A DNA stretch of 64,000 nucleotides from DASRJJ01 sp050730855 (GTDB taxonomy: Bacteria > Patescibacteriota > Saccharimonadia > Saccharimonadales > UBA4665): assembly GCA_050730855.1 (NCBI GenBank), contig JBOHNU010000003.1, positions 35,325 to 99,324 on the forward strand, written 5' to 3'. Shown here piece after piece: positions 59,465 through 64,000 of the stretch (positions are counted from its first letter, which is position 1; every line of letters begins with the position of its first letter). The notes beneath the pieces were generated by a model, which saw only the letters and a list, made by a program, of their open reading frames with translations, was not told the DNA's origin and did not search any database. Made by a program: the position numbers and the translations under genes.

Positions 59465-60290
59465 CAGTGTTCTACATAGCATCGGGGGCAAGATACCCGT
59501 GCTCAAAAATATCATCAACGAAAACCGCAACCTGGCAACCGATCGCGGAGTCTTGCAACTAGAAAAGGGCAACCTGGAAGCACAAAAGCGCGAGCTGGCT
59601 GCCATAGCAGGCAACCCTCGCAATTTTCTAGCCCACCAATACCTTAGTGGGCACGGCATAGAAATTGGAGCAGCACATTTGCCGGTGAGTATGCCCATGG
59701 GTGTAAAAGTTACCTACGTAGACGTTTTTAGTGCCGATGATCTTCGAAAAGTCTTTCCCCGCGAATACGCAAAAGTCGACATTGTCGAGGTGGACGTGGT
59801 TGACGACGGCGAAACGCTTACAAAATTTAAGAGTAACTCGCTTGATTTTATTGTGGCTAACCACTTTATCGAACATTGTCTCGATCCAATCGGCACCATA
59901 CTCAACATGTACAAAAAGTTGCGAAAAAATGGCGTGCTTTACATGGCCGTCCCTGATAAACGACTTACATTTGATAAACCACGGCCGATTACTGCTTACT
60001 CCCATTTACTCGAAGAACATAAAGACAAAACTAAAATGAAATTCCGCAAAACGCACACCGAAGAGGCAATACGTCTTACCGACAAAACGGTGCATAAGGC
60101 AGGGGTCGAAAAACGAGTGCAAGAAATACTGGACAGCGGTTTTCGGATTCATTATCATGTCTGGACACAAAAGGAAATGGCCGAGATGTTTGTACGGCTG
60201 GCACATGACTTCCACATAGATCTAGAAATTGAGGCCCAGCTAAAAAATCAACACGAAGTAATTTTTGTTTTAAGAAAACAGCCAGCTTAA
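59448..60290 (+). CDS. SAM-dependent methyltransferase (paralogue 2)
   Basis: A 280-aa paralogue of the previous gene: GHGIEIGAAHLPVSMPM, KVTYVDVFSADDLRKVFP, SLDFIVANHFIEHCLDPI and LYMAVPDKRLTFDKPRPI. The two share the same order of motifs but differ much in between, so the duplication is not recent. The start at 59448 lies within the end of paralogue 1 (about 12 nt after GGAAGGG). They may methylate different positions of one glycan. Confidence 0.8.
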   Translation: MVSKSSSVLHSIGGKIPVLKNIINENRNLATDRGVLQLEKGNLEAQKRELAAIAGNPRNFLAHQYLSGHGIEIGAAHLPVSMPMGVKVTYVDVFSADDLRKVFPREYAKVDIVEVDVVDDGETLTKFKSNSLDFIVANHFIEHCLDPIGTILNMYKKLRKNGVLYMAVPDKRLTFDKPRPITAYSHLLEEHKDKTKMKFRKTHTEEAIRLTDKTVHKAGVEKRVQEILDSGFRIHYHVWTQKEMAEMFVRLAHDFHIDLEIEAQLKNQHEVIFVLRKQPA

Positions 60291-60297
60291 ACCCCGT

Positions 60298-63159
60298 TTA
60301 AGGAATAGCCGCGCCCGTTGGCAACACGTTAAGGAGTTGGTTTGAAACTGTAGAATACGCTCCGTACTGGCCAACGTATGCCTGGTACGCACCTTCGCTT
60401 TGGATCCAGCGCTTCTGGCCTTCGTCCACCGTATACACATTTGGTGCGCTTCCTTTAACGTTGCCGGTAAGTGTTGCGCCGGTTCCAAAGTACGACCATA
60501 AATCGTCAGAAACAGTTAGCGTGTTTGAGCCACTAACCCATCTGTCTTTTACTGTGTTGTTGCTAAAGGGATGTTTTTGACCGCCATCTATAGCTCGTTC
60601 GGTATTGGCTGTTGCTGTTTTTATAATATTTTGAGCATCAGTGGGCGTACCAAGATCGGAAGGTTGCACCGCCACAATAAAATCACCACCGCCGTAGCCA
60701 AAACTCAAGAACTGCTCTAACGATGTTAGATGATAAAAACTAGTGCCGCCATTATCTACCAAAAATATCCTGGTATCATTTGAATCGGTAGAACGAGCGA
60801 AGATGCTCAACTCCGAACTAGCAGGTAAAGTATTAATAAGTGCTGCACTAACAGTAACCGGCGAGCTTACCACACCCCAAATGTTAGCAACAGTTGGGTT
60901 TGTTGTCGTGTGGGTTTTGCCATATTTAACACGGTAGTAGTTGGAGCCCACTTTAGCTTTTTGGCTTAGAGCACTCCCGGAAGTAAAGTGGTCGCGGGTG
61001 GTCGTACTTATGTTCGAGGGAGAGCTCAATGCCCAATCGGTCGCTACGCCACCAGAAACAGAGTGATAGGTGCCGTTATCCATAACGTAATTCGTGCCCC
61101 CAGCGCCGAAGTAATATGTTACCTGGGAACTATTGGGGAATTGCGAAAGCACGGCTTGGTTTACGGAAGTAAGTGCTTCGCCTCGGCTGCCATTCCACAA
61201 TTGCCAATCCCTAGCCGAAGGAATATGGCGACGATCACCCTGATCCATAAGGTACACTTCGGGGCCAGAGCCTTTCAGAAATGCCGTGGCATCGGCGGCA
61301 GTAGTTAGGGTATTCATAAGTGCCGAGGAGGCATTAAAGATAGACCCTTCGCGGTAAAAACTGTCCAAACCGGCCGGTACCGGAATTTTGCGACCGTCTA
61401 CCAGGTACAACTGCCCACTAACGTCTGACTCATAACCGTTTACTGCGCCGCCAGTGGAAAGCAAATTCAGGAAGCCTTGGTTGAGTATGTTAACATTGGG
61501 CGTCGAGCCGGGTGACCATGCGCGTAATACATCGGGCGAACCAACTGGATGCTTTTCGCCTCCGTCTACCATATAGATTGTGACACCATCACCGGGAAGA
61601 CGGACAAAATTACTCACCGGAGCGCTTGTGATCAAACGATTGATTGTCGCATCAGACACGCTGGCGTACGTTTGGTTAAACACGGCCGACATAGCACCGG
61701 ACAGATATAGTTTTTGGCCAGCTACAACTTGATACTGAGTCGGATCACTACCTTTTGCCGTATACCCACTTAACGTGGTGCCGACTGCGTTGTCGAGCTC
61801 ATTAAAATAAGCATCAGATACAGTCGTCCAGCTCGCTCCATCGCCCTCCCAGGCATGGAAAACATCTGGGTTAGAGTATTGCCGCAACACGTTCTGGCTT
61901 GCACCGTTGACCCCGTCGACCATATACAGCGCAGGATTGCTTGCCTTCTTAACTGCATAGGTTAGGAATCCTCCGTACGCCGGCGTATTCCACAGCCCCA
62001 TGCTCACAAATGCCTCTGGGCCGGTAAGGCCCCAGGCCGCCTTCATTTGCGAACTGGTTACTCGGTATTTCTTGCCGCCATCGGCCAGGTATAGTGTTGG
62101 GTCACCAATAAGATGGAATAGCCTCCCCAGCGTCGGCCCCTGCGGTAGTGTCGCCAAATAACTCGCTGGCATCGCTACAGCCTGATCCGGCAACCCCCAA
62201 GCCTGTTTGATCTCCGCTGTTGGCACATATTGCCTGATCCCTCTATAAATTACCCACTGGGTTAGATCACTTTCGTTGTAGGCGAGCGTGTACCCATCGC
62301 CAAGTGTTGGACCAAACCAGTCGTTAAACATCCGCCAAAAATTCCGATTGCCGTACGCCGTACACCCATCTCCAAAACCATACAAATTGGCCAATCCTGC
62401 CGCGTTTGGTTGATACGGTGTGTAGTTGTACAGCGCGGCCGTGGCACGCGTTTGTATGGTTACATTTGTGCCCCCACAACCGGGGTTGTTAGCTTGATAA
62501 GATATAAAACTGGTCCGTCCTATAGCGTAGCTATAACTCTCGGGGTTGGCCACGTACCGCTTAAACTGCCGGCCAGCTCGATACACTTGATTGAAAAAGC
62601 CATAATATTGCGAGTCACAAGGCGCCGTGTCCGGACACCCAAAGCCTGTAGCACTCCGGTACTGGATCGGCCATGGCCATTCGTCAGTCACTAGGCTCTG
62701 TTCTTTTTGCAACAAAACAATAAGCACCTGAGGGTTAACACCACAGGCCTGGGCAACGTTAAAAATGACATCTGCTGCCGACTTTGTGCCCCCGCCAATA
62801 AAATTGCAATAAGCATCGGCGGCCACAGAACCGAAGGAAACGCTATAGTCCTTTAAGCACGTATATGGTGGCGGTGCGCCGTTGGCCCTGCCCCAATCCG
62901 CCCGCGTCGCATATCCAGAATGAGTTGATGGTTCGGTGCCGTTTGTGTCGCAGGAGGGAACCTTGGCATTAAGAAAATTCTGAATGTCACCAGTGTTCAT
63001 GGTGCCTGCATTAAAGAAAATTTCGTCGTCTATAATTCGCGCCGGATTAAACTCGCTACCCGTCAGAGCGTCGGCACTTTTCGGCACAAATGCCGCCCAG
63101 GAAGCGGCAACTACTATAACGGCAATCAGGACGAGGAAGTATTTTCTTGTTAACCGCAT
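60298..63159 (-). CDS. Large exported repeat protein with N-terminal lysozyme-like region
   Basis: A 953-aa protein with a signal peptide (RKYFLVLIAVIVVAASWAAF) ending near residue 32. Residues about 110-260 contain VIFNVAQACGVNPQVLIVLL, QKEQSLVTDEWPWPIQYRSA and YYGFFNQVYRAGRQFKRYV, with many Cys, like the N-terminal domain of actinobacterial exported 'hemagglutinin'-type proteins. The rest is about twelve repeats of 50-70 aa with a Y-x-V-D-G-G-x-K core (for example YMVDGGEKHPVGS, YLVDGRKIPVP). TACAAT lies 6 nt before the ATG (leaderless). Likely a surface protein for attachment to a host cell. Confidence 0.75.
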   Translation of the reverse strand: MRLTRKYFLVLIAVIVVAASWAAFVPKSADALTGSEFNPARIIDDEIFFNAGTMNTGDIQNFLNAKVPSCDTNGTEPSTHSGYATRADWGRANGAPPPYTCLKDYSVSFGSVAADAYCNFIGGGTKSAADVIFNVAQACGVNPQVLIVLLQKEQSLVTDEWPWPIQYRSATGFGCPDTAPCDSQYYGFFNQVYRAGRQFKRYVANPESYSYAIGRTSFISYQANNPGCGGTNVTIQTRATAALYNYTPYQPNAAGLANLYGFGDGCTAYGNRNFWRMFNDWFGPTLGDGYTLAYNESDLTQWVIYRGIRQYVPTAEIKQAWGLPDQAVAMPASYLATLPQGPTLGRLFHLIGDPTLYLADGGKKYRVTSSQMKAAWGLTGPEAFVSMGLWNTPAYGGFLTYAVKKASNPALYMVDGVNGASQNVLRQYSNPDVFHAWEGDGASWTTVSDAYFNELDNAVGTTLSGYTAKGSDPTQYQVVAGQKLYLSGAMSAVFNQTYASVSDATINRLITSAPVSNFVRLPGDGVTIYMVDGGEKHPVGSPDVLRAWSPGSTPNVNILNQGFLNLLSTGGAVNGYESDVSGQLYLVDGRKIPVPAGLDSFYREGSIFNASSALMNTLTTAADATAFLKGSGPEVYLMDQGDRRHIPSARDWQLWNGSRGEALTSVNQAVLSQFPNSSQVTYYFGAGGTNYVMDNGTYHSVSGGVATDWALSSPSNISTTTRDHFTSGSALSQKAKVGSNYYRVKYGKTHTTTNPTVANIWGVVSSPVTVSAALINTLPASSELSIFARSTDSNDTRIFLVDNGGTSFYHLTSLEQFLSFGYGGGDFIVAVQPSDLGTPTDAQNIIKTATANTERAIDGGQKHPFSNNTVKDRWVSGSNTLTVSDDLWSYFGTGATLTGNVKGSAPNVYTVDEGQKRWIQSEGAYQAYVGQYGAYSTVSNQLLNVLPTGAAIP

Positions 63160-63163
63160 ACTT

Positions 63164-63715
63164 CTATTGTACCGTAAGTGTCTTAGTTGATGATCCGGAC
63201 GCTGAGGAAGAATTGTAACTTAGGGTTAACTGCCAACTGCCAGGCGAAAGCTGCATTGTCATTGGTTGACACTGTGTGGTGTTGGCATCGGCAAAACCGT
63301 CAGATGTGGCGGTTTTAGTATCGCCACCTTTTGTGAGGGTTGCCGTACAGGTACCCGCGTCCTCAACAATTCCCTGCGCAAAACCCGTAATCGTTACAGT
63401 AGGCCCCGAAACATTTGTGGCCGAGGTAATAGATATTATCACTTCTTTTTTATTGCTAGTGTTGGGATCTTGATTTTGGGCTTGCTGGGCTAGTTCGTCT
63501 TTGTGATCTTCGGCCTGTTGTTTCTCCTCTTCGGTTGGCGGGTCGTAGTTGATCGTCGTATCTCTGCCATCTGTAGCACCGGCACTTGTAGCGGTAGTTT
63601 CTGTAAGCGGCCTATCCTCGCGGTTTAGAAAAAACAAGAGTGCAGCTGTGCCAACCATCAGAATCACGAGGCCACAAAGTAAGATTCTTTTTGATGTGTG
63701 CATGCGTTTTTTCAT
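63164..63715 (-). CDS. Membrane-anchored protein with C-terminal Ig-like domain
   Basis: A 183-aa protein with one N-terminal TM helix (RILLCGLVILMVGTAALLFFL), an acidic/Gln-rich linker (EEEKQQAEDHKDELAQQAQNQ), and an external beta-rich domain with two Cys (GTCTATLTKGG, TQCQPM) and a Ser-rich end. It lies 4 nt before the large exported protein gene on the same strand, so both may be surface partners. The start is uncertain (ATG at 63715 or 63751). Confidence 0.6.
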   Translation of the reverse strand: MKKRMHTSKRILLCGLVILMVGTAALLFFLNREDRPLTETTATSAGATDGRDTTINYDPPTEEEKQQAEDHKDELAQQAQNQDPNTSNKKEVIISITSATNVSGPTVTITGFAQGIVEDAGTCTATLTKGGDTKTATSDGFADANTTQCQPMTMQLSPGSWQLTLSYNSSSASGSSTKTLTVQ

Positions 63716-63751
63716 AGTTTGTTTTTGCGTTTGGTTATTTAAGTATACCAT

Positions 63752-64000
63752 ACGTTCACCTTAGGCTACGTGCCGCCAAGTGAATAACGAAGTACTATAT
63801 AGTTTTTGTGAACCGGCCTTTTACTAATTGCCGATATCGAACTTTTATTGTAAAATGTGGTGATCATGGTTACTGTACGTTCACCCCTCAATCAGGACAG
63901 TTACCCCTCTGTTCCCGGTGAGATAACTCCTTTCTCGTAAGCTAATTGTAACGCAGACTTGTAGCCCAGGATCTTCCTGGGCTTTTTGTTGAGGCGGTCG
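63752..64000 (+). other. Window-end region with a small ORF or RNA and a terminator
   Basis: A TAAAAT box (63851-63856) precedes an ATG at 63866 that opens a 24-codon ORF ending TAA at 63940. After it a perfect terminator (AGCCCAGGA/TCCTGGGCT, then TTTTTG, 63963-63988) closes a transcript of about 130 nt. It may be a small protein or a small RNA; the sequence shows no known family. The decamer TACGTTCACC occurs twice (63751 and 63876). The last 12 bases hold no feature I can name. Confidence 0.35.

Overview
The window looks like a chromosomal segment of a Patescibacteria (CPR) bacterium, most likely Candidatus Saccharibacteria (TM7). The reasons are dense packing of short genes, compact versions of housekeeping proteins (HrcA of 234 aa, GrpE of 151 aa), a short archaeal-type aspartyl-tRNA synthetase, a small CPR-type protein at 27702-27896, and almost no metabolism apart from envelope and nucleotide-sugar genes. 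TGA is a normal stop codon here (for example in the ATGA overlaps at 32903-32906, 46841-46844 and 53760-53763), which argues against the UGA-recoding CPR lineages. The assignment to Saccharibacteria is inferred from gene content; no database was searched.

Layout. 1-5005: a truncated glycosyltransferase, a Nudix hydrolase, tRNA-Lys and a RimK-type ligase cassette (microprotein, ATP-grasp, retropepsin-like, RimK). 5075-10526: the heat-shock regulon hrcA-grpE-dnaK-(membrane protein)-dnaJ, with a CIRCE operator at dnaK, a CIRCE-like dyad at hrcA, and an attenuator-controlled NYN nuclease gene inserted before dnaJ next to a remnant of a second dnaJ start. 10530-27900: core functions (two guanylate kinase-like proteins, LepA, ABC transporters, CapA-like protein, MurJ, FtsH, TilS, Dus, DivIC-like protein) and three CAT-anticodon tRNAs including initiator tRNA. 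28064-40500: membrane and envelope proteins, MurC, MazG-like, Sua5, AlkA-like, AspS with an upstream ORF, CBS protein and DsbA-like protein. 40491-42230: a cobalamin riboswitch upstream of a 518-aa zinc-ribbon protein I do not recognise. 42292-60290: a LexA-like DNA-binding protein, then a large surface-polysaccharide block (polyprenyl sugar-phosphate transferase, glycosyltransferases, ManB/ManC, RmlBCDA, UDP-sugar dehydrogenase and epimerase, GtrA, GT-C-like protein, methyltransferases). 60298-63715: a 953-aa exported repeat protein and a membrane-anchored partner, both plausible host-contact proteins.

A striking feature of the whole window is promoter placement. At about 20 genes a TATAAT-like -10 box lies 6-8 nt upstream of the start codon, so transcription would begin at or next to the first codon (leaderless mRNA). 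Operon-internal genes instead carry Shine-Dalgarno sequences. In three divergent gene pairs the two -10 boxes overlap within about 25 bp. No transposase, integrase or CRISPR array was seen.

The most rewarding items for follow-up are the cobalamin riboswitch with its orphan target, the leaderless and overlapping divergent promoters, the attenuator and dnaJ duplication at 6159-6993, the AspS upstream ORF with Asp/Asn codons, several long structured-RNA candidates (29314-29478, 55315-55437, 2080-2159, 30835-30941), and a 31-codon gene with a strong promoter carrying a dyad at 23742-23923.
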